This document shows positions 1 to 8,303 of a stretch of DNA of 41,051 nt, in pieces. Under the pieces are notes generated by a model. That model saw nothing but the letters and a program-made list of their open reading frames with translations. It was not told the DNA's origin and ran no database searches. Both the position numbers and the translations under genes were made by a program. Positions within the stretch are counted from its first letter, which is position 1, and every line of letters begins with the position of its first letter. This DNA is from Armatimonadia bacterium (lineage in GTDB: Bacteria; Armatimonadota; Zipacnadia; Zipacnadales; JABUFB01): the NCBI GenBank assembly GCA_039679385.1, contig JBDKVB010000164.1, forward strand, positions 1 through 41,051, given 5' to 3'.

Positions 1-1116
1 GGAGTTCCTCGCCTGATCCACTTTGGCACGAGAGGAGGCCATCTCGGCGGCCTGGTCGGGGTCGATGGTGTTCCATCGGCGTAGCGCTGCGGAGTAGCCG
101 GCCTCGGCCTCCTGTACTGCCGCCTCGACGGAACGTGTCTCGGCGCCCTGATCGCTGTCGATAGCGTCCCACTTGCGCTGTGCGGCGACCCGGGCGGCCT
201 CTGCCTGCTGAACCTGGGCTTCTGTTGCCGCCAGTTCGGCAGCCTGGTCGTCCTTGACGGTGCGCATCCGCTCCTGGGCGGTATCGAAGGAAGCCTGCGC
301 GGAGTCCCGCGTGTTCTCCTTGTCCTGGACGGTGCTCAGGGAGACGAAGCCCTTGTCGTAGAGCGCCTTGTAGCGCTTCACTTCGCGCTCTGCAGAGGTG
401 AGGTCGCTGCGGGCTTTGTCCAGGGAGGCCTGGGCATCTATGACGGCCTGGGGGTGCGTAGCCTGCTTGAGGCGTGCGAGGTTCTGCTGAGCCTGGCGCA
501 GCGCCGCGTTTGCCTGGTCAAGGCCGGAGCGCGCCTCCGCCCGTGAGACGGGATGGGTCGCAACCTTGAGCCGCGACAGGTTCTCCTTGGCCGACGTGAG
601 CGCGGCCTTCGCCTTGTCCAGGTTCGTCCTGGCATCAGCGCGGTCTCGAGGCTGGGTCGCAGACTGCAGTCGCCGCAGATCCATCTCGGCGGCCTGATAG
701 GAACCCGCAGCCTGTCCGATAGAGGCTCGCGTCATGGCGGGCTGCGCCTGTGCCTGCGCCTGAGCCGAAGTGAGCTGGGCCTGGCTGCTCTCCATCCCGG
801 CCAGGGCCTGGGTGTATGCGGTCTGCGTATCGGTCGGGTCGATCTTCGCGATGAGGTCGCCCTTCTTGACCACATCGCCTACGTCGACCGCCAACTCGAT
901 GATCTTGCCGCCGGCGTCCGACTTCACCGATACGGAAGTGAGTGCCCGGAGGGTGCCGTCGGCCGTGACCGTCTTGAGCACCTTGCCCCTGGTCACGGTG
1001 GCCATCTCCGGCCCTTCGGCCTTTGGTTTGCTTCCAGCCCGGTGTCGCACGATCCCAAAGACGAGCAACCCCAGGAGGACTACTGCGCCCACAAGAATCA
1101 GTCTGCGTCTCATCAT
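1..1116 (-). CDS. HlyD-family periplasmic adaptor (membrane fusion protein), 3' end cut by window edge
   Basis: The gene runs off the left edge, so only the first 372 codons are present. The N-terminus is a single membrane anchor (about residues 5-24), followed by the first half of a lipoyl-type domain with the motif VKSDAGGKIIELAVDVGDVV. After that comes a very long alpha-helical, Ala/Gln-rich coiled coil (about residues 100-370). Its rising arm contains about three 33-residue units sharing an 'RLK.ATHP' signature. These features are typical of adaptors that link an inner-membrane ABC or RND pump to a TolC-like channel. Two ATGs stand in tandem (1116 and 1113); a GGAG sits 5 or 8 bases upstream, so either could be used. 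The gene starts 30 bases after the marR stop and is probably co-transcribed, so a drug or metabolite efflux pump under MarR control is the likely role. The pump itself would lie beyond the edge. Confidence 0.85.
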   Translation of the reverse strand, partial: MMRRRLILVGAVVLLGLLVFGIVRHRAGSKPKAEGPEMATVTRGKVLKTVTADGTLRALTSVSVKSDAGGKIIELAVDVGDVVKKGDLIAKIDPTDTQTAYTQALAGMESSQAQLTSAQAQAQAQPAMTRASIGQAAGSYQAAEMDLRRLQSATQPRDRADARTNLDKAKAALTSAKENLSRLKVATHPVSRAEARSGLDQANAALRQAQQNLARLKQATHPQAVIDAQASLDKARSDLTSAEREVKRYKALYDKGFVSLSTVQDKENTRDSAQASFDTAQERMRTVKDDQAAELAATEAQVQQAEAARVAAQRKWDAIDSDQGAETRSVEAAVQEAEAGYSAALRRWNTIDPDQAAEMASSRAKVDQARNS

Positions 1117-1146
1117 TCTCTCTCCGCCTTCGCAACCTCTACGCGT

Positions 1147-1650
1147 TCAGGCTTCTGACCTGTCCTTCGGACCGGGGAGCGTCCTGCCGTGAGCCCGGGC
1201 GTACTCCTGCGCGGCCTTACGCAGGGTCAAGAGGCTCTCACGAAGGCGCTCCAAGTCCTCATTGCTGAGACTCGACAGCACGGCTTCCAGTTGGGCACGC
1301 GACTCAGCCATATGTCGCTGGTGGTTCTTGCGCCCCTTCGCAGTCTCCTCAACACGCACTACACGCCTGTCTGACGGATCCCCCCAGCGCCGGACCAGAC
1401 CGTGCGACACCAGGCCGTCCACCAGCACCGTGACCGTACTCGGATGTACATGCAGCTCTGCGGCGACCTCTGACATGGAGGGCTTGCCGAGGTGGGCGAT
1501 CGCGCCCAGACAGTGCATCTGTCCCATCGTAACGTTCATGTCCTGGCTCGCAGGCATCTGCGGCCTCATGCTCTGCTCCAGGAACTCCCTCAGCAGGTCA
1601 TCGATTGCGCCGATGGTCTCGTGCCGCGGCTTGTTACTAATCGGTATCAC
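1147..1650 (-). CDS. MarR-family transcriptional regulator
   Basis: The product is a 167-residue protein of normal MarR length. It has the winged-helix core: helix-turn-helix around residues 58-83 (MSEVAAELHVHPSTVTVLVD), the wing with the D-x-R-D/S-x-R-x motif (GDPSDRRVVRV, about residues 90-100), and flanking dimerisation helices at both ends. The start is GTG, preceded by AGAGGG at a 9-base spacing. A 19-bp palindrome covers this start codon, and a near-consensus sigma-70 promoter lies just upstream, so the protein probably represses its own operon. The adaptor gene follows after 30 bases. By analogy with emrR/marR-type systems, binding of a toxic small molecule would relieve repression of the efflux genes. 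The ligand cannot be told from sequence. Confidence 0.93.
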   Translation of the reverse strand: MIPISNKPRHETIGAIDDLLREFLEQSMRPQMPASQDMNVTMGQMHCLGAIAHLGKPSMSEVAAELHVHPSTVTVLVDGLVSHGLVRRWGDPSDRRVVRVEETAKGRKNHQRHMAESRAQLEAVLSSLSNEDLERLRESLLTLRKAAQEYARAHGRTLPGPKDRSEA

Positions 1651-1656
1651 CGATTA
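1638..1656. promoter_or_regulatory. Probable MarR operator (perfect inverted repeat)
   Basis: TAATCGG-TATCA-CCGATTA is a perfect 7-bp inverted repeat with a 5-bp spacer. It overlaps the GTG start of the marR gene (1648-1650) and lies 32 bases or more downstream of the -10 box. Size and symmetry fit a MarR dimer site. Binding here would block RNA polymerase escape or elongation into the operon. The assignment to this regulator is inferred from position. Confidence 0.7.
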
Positions 1657-1687
1657 TCGCCCTCTCAAATAATTGGACTCACAAAGT

Positions 1688-1715
1688 ATTATAGCACCAA
1701 GGTACCCACTGTCAA
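1688..1715 (-). promoter_or_regulatory. Near-consensus sigma-70 promoter for marR-adaptor operon
   Basis: On the minus strand, TTGACA (1710-1715) and TATAAT (1688-1693) are both perfect matches to the sigma-70 hexamers, separated by 16 bases. Transcription would start near 1681, giving a leader of about 30 bases before the marR GTG. Such a strong promoter makes sense only if it is normally repressed, in line with the palindrome at the start codon. Confidence 0.8.
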
Positions 1716-1767
1716 ACACTGGGTTCGCGGCGGAGGGTAGAGGACCCGGCTCAGGGGCGACGGCCGG

Positions 1768-2961
1768 CTAACCGTCGCCCCAGTCAGGCACCTTGAGGGT
1801 CTCGCCGTCGCGCAAGGCCGACTGATGTGCAGCTACTCCCATGGCCATGTAGCGGACGGCGTCGAAGACGGAGATGGCAGGCCTGCGGTTGTGAGCCACC
1901 GCGTCGACGAACTCATGAGCCAGGTAGGCGTGGGAGCCGCCGTGGCCTCCGTAAGCCACAGTCTCGCCGTCGGTCTGACGCCAGGCCGCAGCGACCTCCG
2001 GCGGCAGCGGATCGCGCATCTCCTCGACAGTCAATTGCCGTGTCTCAAGTGGCTTGGCGGTCAGGGGCTCGATGCGATAGTTGGTCTGCCAGAGGCCGTC
2101 GCGATAGCTGCCACGAGTCCCGAGGACGCGGAAGGTCTCGTCGGCGCTGCGACCCACTTCACGGAACTCGCAGATGCGCACCGTCGCACCGTTGGACATC
2201 AGAAAGAGTGCCGTCTCGTTAGTGAAGGCGCTACCCGCGGAGAACGGATCGTTGGTCCTGTTGGCATAGCCGTAGCAGGTCACCTTCAGCGCATGGGAGT
2301 TCATCACCGACACCGGGCCGCTGGTCGAGTGGGTCGGGTAGTGCATCGGGCCGCCGCGCAGGCCCTTTTCGCGGTACTTTCTGCTTGCCTCAATCCACTC
2401 CTGGCCGGCCCGACTGGCCAGACGGCTCTTGTTGACCTCGCGCAGATTGCAGGCGTCATCCACGTCGTGGAAGTACTCACCTTCAGCATAGACGAAGTCA
2501 CCGAAAGCGCCCGCGGCGGCCATCCGGCGACAGAACATCGTCTGCGGACGGTAGAAGGTCGTTTCGCCCAGCATGTAGTGCAGCCCGGTCCGTTGGCACG
2601 TTGACACGAGTCGGTCGCACCACTCGAGGATCTCGTCGTCGTCGGGGATCGAGATGATCGGCACCGCACTGTACACATGCTTTCCCGATTCCATGGCTTG
2701 GATGCACTGTGGGGCATGGAGCCAGGGCTGAGTGATGATGACCAGGGCATCCAGATCGGCACGACAGATGTCGTCGAGCGACTCATAGGCGTCGCGCGGG
2801 TCGAACTTGTCCTGCCAGGACTCCAGCTTGGCGAAGCGGGCGACTCTCTCCGGCTCACGGTCACACAAGGCGATGCGGTCGACCAGCGGATGGCGCTTGA
2901 ACAGCTCGGCGAAACCGGAGCCGAAGCTCCCGAGACCTACAAGTCCCAGGCTGATTCCCAT
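1768..2961 (-). CDS. Gfo/Idh/MocA-family oxidoreductase
   Basis: This 397-residue protein is the usual size for the family. The N-terminal Rossmann fold opens with ISLGLVGLGSFGSGF (GxGxxG, residues 6-15) and continues with an acidic residue at the end of beta-2 (ALCDREPERV), which suggests NAD rather than NADP. The C-terminal alpha/beta domain follows from about residue 130. The family oxidises or reduces sugars and related polyols. The normally conserved EKP motif is replaced by SAVP (GKHVYSAVPI, about residues 98-107), so the catalytic/nicotinamide-contacting lysine is absent. This variant may be a distinct subfamily. The start has AGAGG at a 6-base spacing. The substrate is unknown; neighbours suggest carbohydrate catabolism. 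Confidence 0.9.
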   Translation of the reverse strand: MGISLGLVGLGSFGSGFAELFKRHPLVDRIALCDREPERVARFAKLESWQDKFDPRDAYESLDDICRADLDALVIITQPWLHAPQCIQAMESGKHVYSAVPIISIPDDDEILEWCDRLVSTCQRTGLHYMLGETTFYRPQTMFCRRMAAAGAFGDFVYAEGEYFHDVDDACNLREVNKSRLASRAGQEWIEASRKYREKGLRGGPMHYPTHSTSGPVSVMNSHALKVTCYGYANRTNDPFSAGSAFTNETALFLMSNGATVRICEFREVGRSADETFRVLGTRGSYRDGLWQTNYRIEPLTAKPLETRQLTVEEMRDPLPPEVAAAWRQTDGETVAYGGHGGSHAYLAHEFVDAVAHNRRPAISVFDAVRYMAMGVAAHQSALRDGETLKVPDWGDG

Positions 2962-3089
2962 GGGGTACCTCTTCCTGTCTGAGAATGAGCGACGCCGGCA
3001 GCCCTCCAGGCTGACGGTCCCAATATCCGGGTAGCGTGCCGACTTCGCCCAGGCGTTGCTTTGTCCTCCTGGCGCAAGCAGGGGAGAAG

Positions 3090-3129
3090 GGAAGCCTCAG
3101 GCGCTGATCCAGCAACACCCGAGGCTTCC
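3090..3129. terminator. Stem-loop downstream of the propeller-repeat gene
   Basis: GGAAGCCTC (3090-3098) pairs perfectly with GAGGCTTCC (3121-3129) across a 22-base loop. It lies 26 bases past the stop of the gene at 3155-4858 in its direction of transcription. There is no clear T-tract, so it may be a transcript-end stabiliser rather than an intrinsic terminator. Confidence 0.4.
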
Positions 3130-3154
3130 TGAGACTCTCCAGGGAGTGACTCGA

Positions 3155-4858
3155 TCACGGCGCCGGCTGGGGGATACACTTGACGTTGTAGAGGATGCCG
3201 TCTCTCACCGCCAGGTACTCGAGCATTCCGTCCTCGTGGAAGGAGAAGTGCTCACCCCACATCTGGTCCCACGCCGGGCTGGCCATTGCATCGAGCGTCA
3301 CCACGCACTTTGGGTCCTTGCGGAAGACCAGGGCCACATGCTTGCCGTCGGGGCTGAAGAGGGGAGGGTGGTCTGCGCTACCCCAGTAAGGCGGGTCGTA
3401 GTTGGTCGCACTGACGAAGGCACCATCCACCATGAGTCCTCGTCCGTCGCCGTAGAGGGCCGCTGGATAGGCCATGCGCTTCCCATCCGGGCTGAAGGCG
3501 ATGGGGCCGACTGAGTAGAGCTTGTCGCCGGCAACGCCATCGACAACCAGGTACATTCCGTCGGGCACCTGGCCACCTGCGTAGGCCATCTTGCCGTCTG
3601 CGCCGAACTCGACTTCGCCGAAGATGTTGGGGAAAGGCGGCCCTGCCACGCCATCCACCACGGCGCACCAGCTGCCACCCTTCACGGCAGCCGCCTTGTA
3701 GGCGACGTGCTTGCTATCGCGGCTGAACACGGGGCACCGGCACATGCTCATGCAGTCGCAGGCGGGACCGGCGACGCCATCGACAACCGCGCAGAGCTTG
3801 CCCTGGAGGCTCGCCCGAAAGGCCACGTGCTTGCCGTCGGGACTGAACTGCAGGCTCCCCCCATCTACCAACCCGTAGGCGGGCCAGGGGACGCCGTCCA
3901 CAAGGAGCAACTGCTTGCCGCCAATCCACCCCGCGTAGGCCACCCGGGAGCTGTCAGGGCTGAAGAGGATCGGCCAGAGACGAGGGGCAAGGGGGTCGCG
4001 TGCTATGTCCTCCAGATTCCCGAGTTGGTTGAGGGCCGGTCCTGCAACACCGTCCAGGTAGACGTGCGTCTTGTTGTCTCCTGTCGGAGCGGCTGCATAG
4101 GCGACCCGCTTGCTATCGGGGCTGAAGACTATCGGGCTTCCCTTCTGGTCGTATCTGGGGCCTGGGACTCCGTCCACCACCGGACTCCAGCAGGGAGCAC
4201 CGAACATCCCCGTGCCGCCGCTCAGCTCGAAGGAGAACTCGACCTTCTCACCCTTGCGAAGCTTCTCAAGCGCCTCGGCCGTCTGGGCTGCTGTCAGGCC
4301 GGGAAGTGCGCTCTCGTCTTGCTTCCCGGGTTCCGGAGTCAGCTTTGCCCAGTAGGCGACGCGTTTGCCGTCGGGGCTGAACACCGGTCCCTCGAGATCG
4401 ACCTCCTCGTAGGCCGGCGAGGGAACCCCATCAAGGACCGCACAGGCTGCCGCGCCCTTGCGGGCGGCATAGGCAAGATGCTTGCTGTCGGCGCTGAAGA
4501 CCAGGCTGTCCTCTTCTACCTCGTCCCACGGCGGCCCCTCCCGGCCGTCGGCTACTACGAACCAGCGACCACCCTTCTGGGCCACGTAGGCATAGCGCGA
4601 CTCGTCCGGAGAGAAGAGAATGAGAAACGAGACCTGGTCATATGCCGGGCCTTCGACGCCGTCCACCGTCGCGGTCCACTTGCCGTTGTGCTGCGAGAAG
4701 TATCCGAAGTGCCAGCCTTTGATGCCGAAACACCACCGCGCACCCTCCGGCGGCAGTGGTCCGATGCGGGTCTCCTTGTACGTGTAGCCCCCCTGCGCCC
4801 ACACGTTGGCTATGCATGCAAAAGCGACGAGAAGCACGAGCTTCGCCGGCTTGCTCAT
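3155..4858 (-). CDS. Secreted WD40/TolB-like beta-propeller repeat protein
   Basis: The 567-residue product begins with a Sec signal peptide (about residues 1-21, cleavage after VWA). The rest is built from about eleven repeats of roughly 45-50 residues. Each repeat pairs a PD40-like strand motif, 'FSPDGKxVAYxA', with a second motif, 'VVDGVxGPAYD'. The third repeat carries an insertion of about 50 residues (near residues 175-230) that looks helical and charged. PD40 repeats form beta-propellers in TolB and related periplasmic or surface proteins that bind other proteins or glycans. No catalytic residues are evident. Several repeats carry Cys, and one has a Cys-rich stretch (CDCMSMCRC). AGGAGG lies 12 bases before the ATG, a rather long spacing. 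Function is unknown; a surface binding scaffold is an inference. Confidence 0.8.
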   Translation of the reverse strand: MSKPAKLVLLVAFACIANVWAQGGYTYKETRIGPLPPEGARWCFGIKGWHFGYFSQHNGKWTATVDGVEGPAYDQVSFLILFSPDESRYAYVAQKGGRWFVVADGREGPPWDEVEEDSLVFSADSKHLAYAARKGAAACAVLDGVPSPAYEEVDLEGPVFSPDGKRVAYWAKLTPEPGKQDESALPGLTAAQTAEALEKLRKGEKVEFSFELSGGTGMFGAPCWSPVVDGVPGPRYDQKGSPIVFSPDSKRVAYAAAPTGDNKTHVYLDGVAGPALNQLGNLEDIARDPLAPRLWPILFSPDSSRVAYAGWIGGKQLLLVDGVPWPAYGLVDGGSLQFSPDGKHVAFRASLQGKLCAVVDGVAGPACDCMSMCRCPVFSRDSKHVAYKAAAVKGGSWCAVVDGVAGPPFPNIFGEVEFGADGKMAYAGGQVPDGMYLVVDGVAGDKLYSVGPIAFSPDGKRMAYPAALYGDGRGLMVDGAFVSATNYDPPYWGSADHPPLFSPDGKHVALVFRKDPKCVVTLDAMASPAWDQMWGEHFSFHEDGMLEYLAVRDGILYNVKCIPQPAP

Positions 4859-5031
4859 AGGGAGCGCTCGCCTCCTCTACAGGGATGTTTTCGTGCCCCC
4901 CGAAGTGACGCCACCTCGTAGTTCGGCCCGGATAGGCCTTGCCACGCTCACCGCCGTTGTTCGCCATTCAGGTTCGGCTTCCTGTCGTCTATCCGCGAGG
5001 GCATCGCCGAGGGAGGCGCAGGCAGAAGGTG

Positions 5032-5054
5032 GCGGAAGGCGCAGCGCCTTCCGC
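5032..5054. terminator. Perfect 11-bp palindrome downstream of M55 gene
   Basis: GCGGAAGGCGC and GCGCCTTCCGC are perfectly complementary around a single A (a loop of at least three bases in practice). It lies 42 bases beyond the stop of the M55 peptidase gene in its direction of transcription, with no strong T-run. It is a likely transcript-end hairpin. Confidence 0.5.
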
Positions 5055-5096
5055 AGAGAGGTGTTGTCGGGGATTGGGTCAGCGCTCGGGGATCGA

Positions 5097-5954
5097 TCAG
5101 GCCCTCTCGGTCATCTCGAGGCCGGTGCCGGTGATCCACTGGGTGATGTCGCAGTGCCGTTCGACCTGGCTTCCCACGGTGTACTCATCCACTCGCTGGA
5201 CGCCGGGCCTGCCTGCGGCTGCCTCGGCCTTCTGCACCGAGGCCATTCTGAGGGTAACGTGCATGGGCAGCGCGGGCTGGAAAGGCCGGCAGTCCCCGGC
5301 GCGAAGACGGTCGAGAGCCTCCGTCAGCTTCGCCGCTGTCAGGCGGTGAGCGGTCGCCAGGTCGGGGCCCTCGCAGGTGTCGTGGTCAACAGAGCGCTTG
5401 ACCGCCGCCGTCGTGATGCCGGGGAACATGGCCTCGGCTTCCCGGCAAGCCGTCTCGTCGCCCTGGGCGAAGATCACCGGAATGCCCCAGTGGCCGGCGA
5501 AGCAGGCTTCGATGCCCATCTCTCCGACGCTTTCCCCGTTGATGCGGAAGTCGCCCCAGTCCCCGTTGCAGGTGTGAGGCAGGAAGGCTCCCGCTGTGCC
5601 CGCCATGGCGTGGTGTCCGGGGACGAGAAAGCCATCGACCGTCTCATCGAGCCCGGGCATCCACCGATACTTGCCGTCCTGATACCCCCGGGATCGCTCG
5701 AGGTAGGTGATTCGAGGGTCCTGAAGCATCTGGTCCAGCAGGATATTGCCGCCGCCACGATGGGTGTCGCACACGATCAGTTCATCGACGCCGGCCTCAA
5801 GGGCTGCGGCTGCGGCCGAGTTGATATCGGCGATGAGAAGGTGCTGGCCCTCGCTTGCAACTTCTTGCGGCACGCCCTCTTCCCAGAACCAGACTTGCTC
5901 GCGCCTGTGGATCCCGCTTACGCCCTCCATGTCCCAGTGCATGAAGATCCTCAT
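5097..5954 (-). CDS. M55-family D-aminopeptidase (DppA-like)
   Basis: DppA-type enzymes are zinc aminopeptidases that release D-amino acids such as D-Ala from short peptides. The 285-residue product has the full set of M55 signatures: MRIFMHWDMEGVSG at the N-terminus (D8 and E10), CDTHRGG (H65), PGHHAMAG (H115) and INGESVGEMG (E145). These match the metal and catalytic positions of Bacillus subtilis DppA (Asp8, Glu10, His60, His104, Glu133). The ATG at 5954 was chosen because AAGGAG lies 9 bases upstream and the conserved motif starts at residue 1; an upstream in-frame start at 6020 would add a non-conserved tail. No signal peptide, so it is probably cytosolic. Likely role: recycling of peptidoglycan-derived or environmental D-peptides. 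M24 and M19 homologues are also in the window. Confidence 0.93.
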   Translation of the reverse strand: MRIFMHWDMEGVSGIHRREQVWFWEEGVPQEVASEGQHLLIADINSAAAAALEAGVDELIVCDTHRGGGNILLDQMLQDPRITYLERSRGYQDGKYRWMPGLDETVDGFLVPGHHAMAGTAGAFLPHTCNGDWGDFRINGESVGEMGIEACFAGHWGIPVIFAQGDETACREAEAMFPGITTAAVKRSVDHDTCEGPDLATAHRLTAAKLTEALDRLRAGDCRPFQPALPMHVTLRMASVQKAEAAAGRPGVQRVDEYTVGSQVERHCDITQWITGTGLEMTERA

Positions 5955-6166
5955 GGACAGCGGCTCCTTCCGACCTCCCAGATTGGCGCCGGACAGGCCT
6001 CGGGCCATCGCGCGAACCACTTCGCCGGGAGCGAGATGAAGGCCTGCCGAGGCCTGACTCCTCCTCGGCCAGGTCCCACACGGTTGGGCCCAGATTTACA
6101 CCCGCACCTTGCACAGTGTGTTAGAATTGGCCGTCGCAAAAACGATAGTAAGGACGGTGACCTGTA

Positions 6167-6787
6167 GTGCGTCGTGGCTTTACGCTGATAGAGTTGTTGG
6201 TCGTCATCGCCATCATCGCCATCCTGGCGGCGATCCTCTTCCCGGTTTTTGCCAGGGCTCGCGAGAAGGCCCGGCAGTCTGCCTGCACGAGCAATGAGAA
6301 GCAGATTGCTCTCGGTGTCATGATGTACGTTCAGGACTACGACGAAGTGCTTCCTGCCTACTACAACTTCGAGGCCTCTGTTCCTGCCGGTGCCCGGTAC
6401 TGGCAGGAAGTCATCATGCCCTATGTGAAGAACAACCAGGTCTTCGTCTGCCCGAGCTACTCCAACCAGTCGATCACTGCCAGCTACGGCTGCAACTACA
6501 ACTGGGCCTTCTCGAACTTCGAGGAGAGCGCGTGGCCGCCGGAACACGGTGACGCTCTGGCGAACATCACCCGTCCCTCCGAGACGGTCATGTTCCTCGA
6601 CTGCACGAGCTATATCAGCACCTACGATCCGGGCGTCAAGTCCAGCTCCGGCAGCTACTACGGCAAGGTTGAGGGGCGTCACAACGAGCAGACCAACGTG
6701 GCCTTCTGCGATGGACACGTGAAGTCGTGTGTCCGGCAGGAGATCGCGAACCCCGCCAACGCGGCGAAGTACTGGAACACCCCTTAG
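6167..6787 (+). CDS. Type II/IV prepilin-like protein, DUF1559 family with H-X9-DG motif
   Basis: The 206-residue protein starts with a classic prepilin leader: MRRG followed by [19 protein letters not shown] PilD-type peptidase would cut after Gly4 and methylate Phe5; Glu9 is the conserved position +5. The next stretch ([14 protein letters not shown]) is typical of the multi-copy DUF1559 pseudopilins of Armatimonadota and Planctomycetota. Near the C-terminus [12 protein letters not shown] gives the H-X9-DG motif. Four Cys residues may form disulfides outside the cell. The start is GTG, with AGGA about 12 bases upstream, and a TAGAAT -10-like box lies at 6122-6127 without a convincing -35. 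The gene is alone, with no pilus assembly genes nearby, so its partner secretion apparatus is elsewhere. Function of this family is not established. Confidence 0.93.
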   Translation: MRRGFTLIELLVVIAIIAILAAILFPVFARAREKARQSACTSNEKQIALGVMMYVQDYDEVLPAYYNFEASVPAGARYWQEVIMPYVKNNQVFVCPSYSNQSITASYGCNYNWAFSNFEESAWPPEHGDALANITRPSETVMFLDCTSYISTYDPGVKSSSGSYYGKVEGRHNEQTNVAFCDGHVKSCVRQEIANPANAAKYWNTP

Positions 6788-6835
6788 GTGCATCTGGCCT
6801 CGGTCTCATGACCGGGTGGAACTCAGAAGCGAAGG

Positions 6836-6863
6836 AAGCGGCAGGCCCCCGGGCCTGCCGCTT
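6836..6863. terminator. Strong GC-rich hairpin after the prepilin gene
   Basis: AAGCGGCAGGCCC (6836-6848) is perfectly complementary to GGGCCTGCCGCTT (6851-6863) with two bases between. It lies 48 bases after the prepilin stop. The stem ends in A/T pairs, giving short A and T flanks on each strand, but there is no real T-tract. It is probably the transcript end for the prepilin. Confidence 0.65.
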
Positions 6864-6981
6864 GTCGTATCCGGTGGCTGGTGAGGGGAAGGATGGAACC
6901 GCTGAAGCACGAAGTGACTGGGGCGCTTGGAGCCGAGCACCACTGTTACGCTTTTCAGGGCATCCAGCGGAGGGCTGACGC

Positions 6982-8238
6982 ATGGACGGCATGGCCAGGT
7001 TCGGTGTGCTTCCGGTTCGGCAGCAGGCGAGGATCCTGCGCGAGGTGCTTGCTGAGCGTCTGGAGATCGTGCTGCCTGCGGCGATGCGCAGCGCCGGTCT
7101 CGATATGTGGCTGGTCCTGTGTCAGGAGGATGATCTCGACCCGGTCTTCTCAACACTCCTGCCCATGGACAGCTGGTGCCCGATTCTGCAGATGCTGCTC
7201 TTCTACGATACGGGGGACCAGATCGAGCGCCTCAACCTGTCCATGACGAACACGGGTGGGCTCTACGAGGCGCCCTGGCAGGGACGCCGACACGAGGAGC
7301 AGTGGCCACTCCTGGCGCAGCTCGTCGCCGCCCGCGATCCGGCACGAATTGGGATCAACATCGGAAGCGTGCAGTGGGCTGCCGGCGGGCTCACGCACAA
7401 CCTCTACAACCAGCTCACCGAAGCGCTGGCGCCCCGGTATGTCGAGCGGCTGGAGTCCGCCGAAGCCCTCGTGACCCACTGGGCGGCGAAGCTGTGCGAT
7501 CGCGAGATCGAGCTGTACGGGCATGTGGTTTCGGTCGCGCATGGGCTGTTGGCCGAGTGCCTGAGTTCGGCCGCTATCGTTCCGGGGGTGACGACCACCG
7601 AAGACCTGGAATGGCACTACTGGCAACGGGTCGCCGATCTGGGGCTGGAGGTCGCCTTCAAGCCCTTCTTCAACACCGTCCGAAGTAAGGCCGACCGCGA
7701 CAAGTACGGCCCCGGCGACAGGGTGATTCGTGGCGGCGACATCGTCCACTCCGACGTGGGCATCCGGTACCTGGGTCTGAACAGCGACCACCAGCAACTG
7801 GCCTACGTGCTGCGACCCGGGGAGCGAGAGGCGCCACAGGGACTAGGCGAGCTCGTCGCCCAGGCGAACCGGCTGCAGGACATCTTCCTGGGCCAGTTCG
7901 GCTTGGGCTTGAGTGGTAACGAGTTGCTTCGGCGCATCCTCACCCGAGCGCGAAGCGAAGCCATCCCCGGGCCTCGCGTCTACTCACACTCGCTGGGGCA
8001 CTTCCTGCACGAGCCGGGGCCACTGATCGGGCTGCCCTGGGAGCAGACCTCGTGTCCCGGTCGTGGTGACGTGCGGCTCGAGCACAACACCAGCTTCACC
8101 ATGGAGCTGTCGGTGACGGGGCCACTGCCGGAGTGGGACGGCCAGGAAGTCACGCTCTCGATGGAGGAGGACGTGGTGTTCACCCCGGAGGGCTGTCGCG
8201 TCCTCGGCACGCGGCAGACGGAGGTGTACCTGGTGTGA
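6982..8238 (+). CDS. M24-family metallopeptidase (Xaa-Pro aminopeptidase-like)
   Basis: The 418-residue protein has a creatinase-type N-terminal domain (about 1-170) and a C-terminal pita-bread domain. All five ligands of the dinuclear metal site are visible: D258 (HSDVG), D269 (NSDHQ), H340 (HSLGH), E375 (TMELS) and E395 (MEEDVV). It should therefore be an active metal-dependent aminopeptidase or creatinase-like hydrolase; Xaa-Pro dipeptides or peptides are the commonest substrates in the family. No signal peptide. GGAGGG stands 7 bases before the ATG. It is convergent with the beta-helix gene, 65 bases apart, and has no apparent operon partner. Confidence 0.9.
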   Translation: MDGMARFGVLPVRQQARILREVLAERLEIVLPAAMRSAGLDMWLVLCQEDDLDPVFSTLLPMDSWCPILQMLLFYDTGDQIERLNLSMTNTGGLYEAPWQGRRHEEQWPLLAQLVAARDPARIGINIGSVQWAAGGLTHNLYNQLTEALAPRYVERLESAEALVTHWAAKLCDREIELYGHVVSVAHGLLAECLSSAAIVPGVTTTEDLEWHYWQRVADLGLEVAFKPFFNTVRSKADRDKYGPGDRVIRGGDIVHSDVGIRYLGLNSDHQQLAYVLRPGEREAPQGLGELVAQANRLQDIFLGQFGLGLSGNELLRRILTRARSEAIPGPRVYSHSLGHFLHEPGPLIGLPWEQTSCPGRGDVRLEHNTSFTMELSVTGPLPEWDGQEVTLSMEEDVVFTPEGCRVLGTRQTEVYLV

Positions 8239-8303
8239 CCCGCCACGGTGGAGGCCGACCTGACCTGTCCCATCTCCTTCGGTCGCGCACTCCGTTGTCT
8301 CAG

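Noticed and set aside
635-1135. Minus-strand frame of 166 codons in the adaptor gene
   Set aside because: The real frame is the neighbouring one that gives a membrane anchor, lipoyl motif and coiled coil and is open to the edge.
8239-8303. Terminator between the convergent M24 and beta-helix genes
   Set aside because: No stem longer than 4 bp was found in the 65-base gap.
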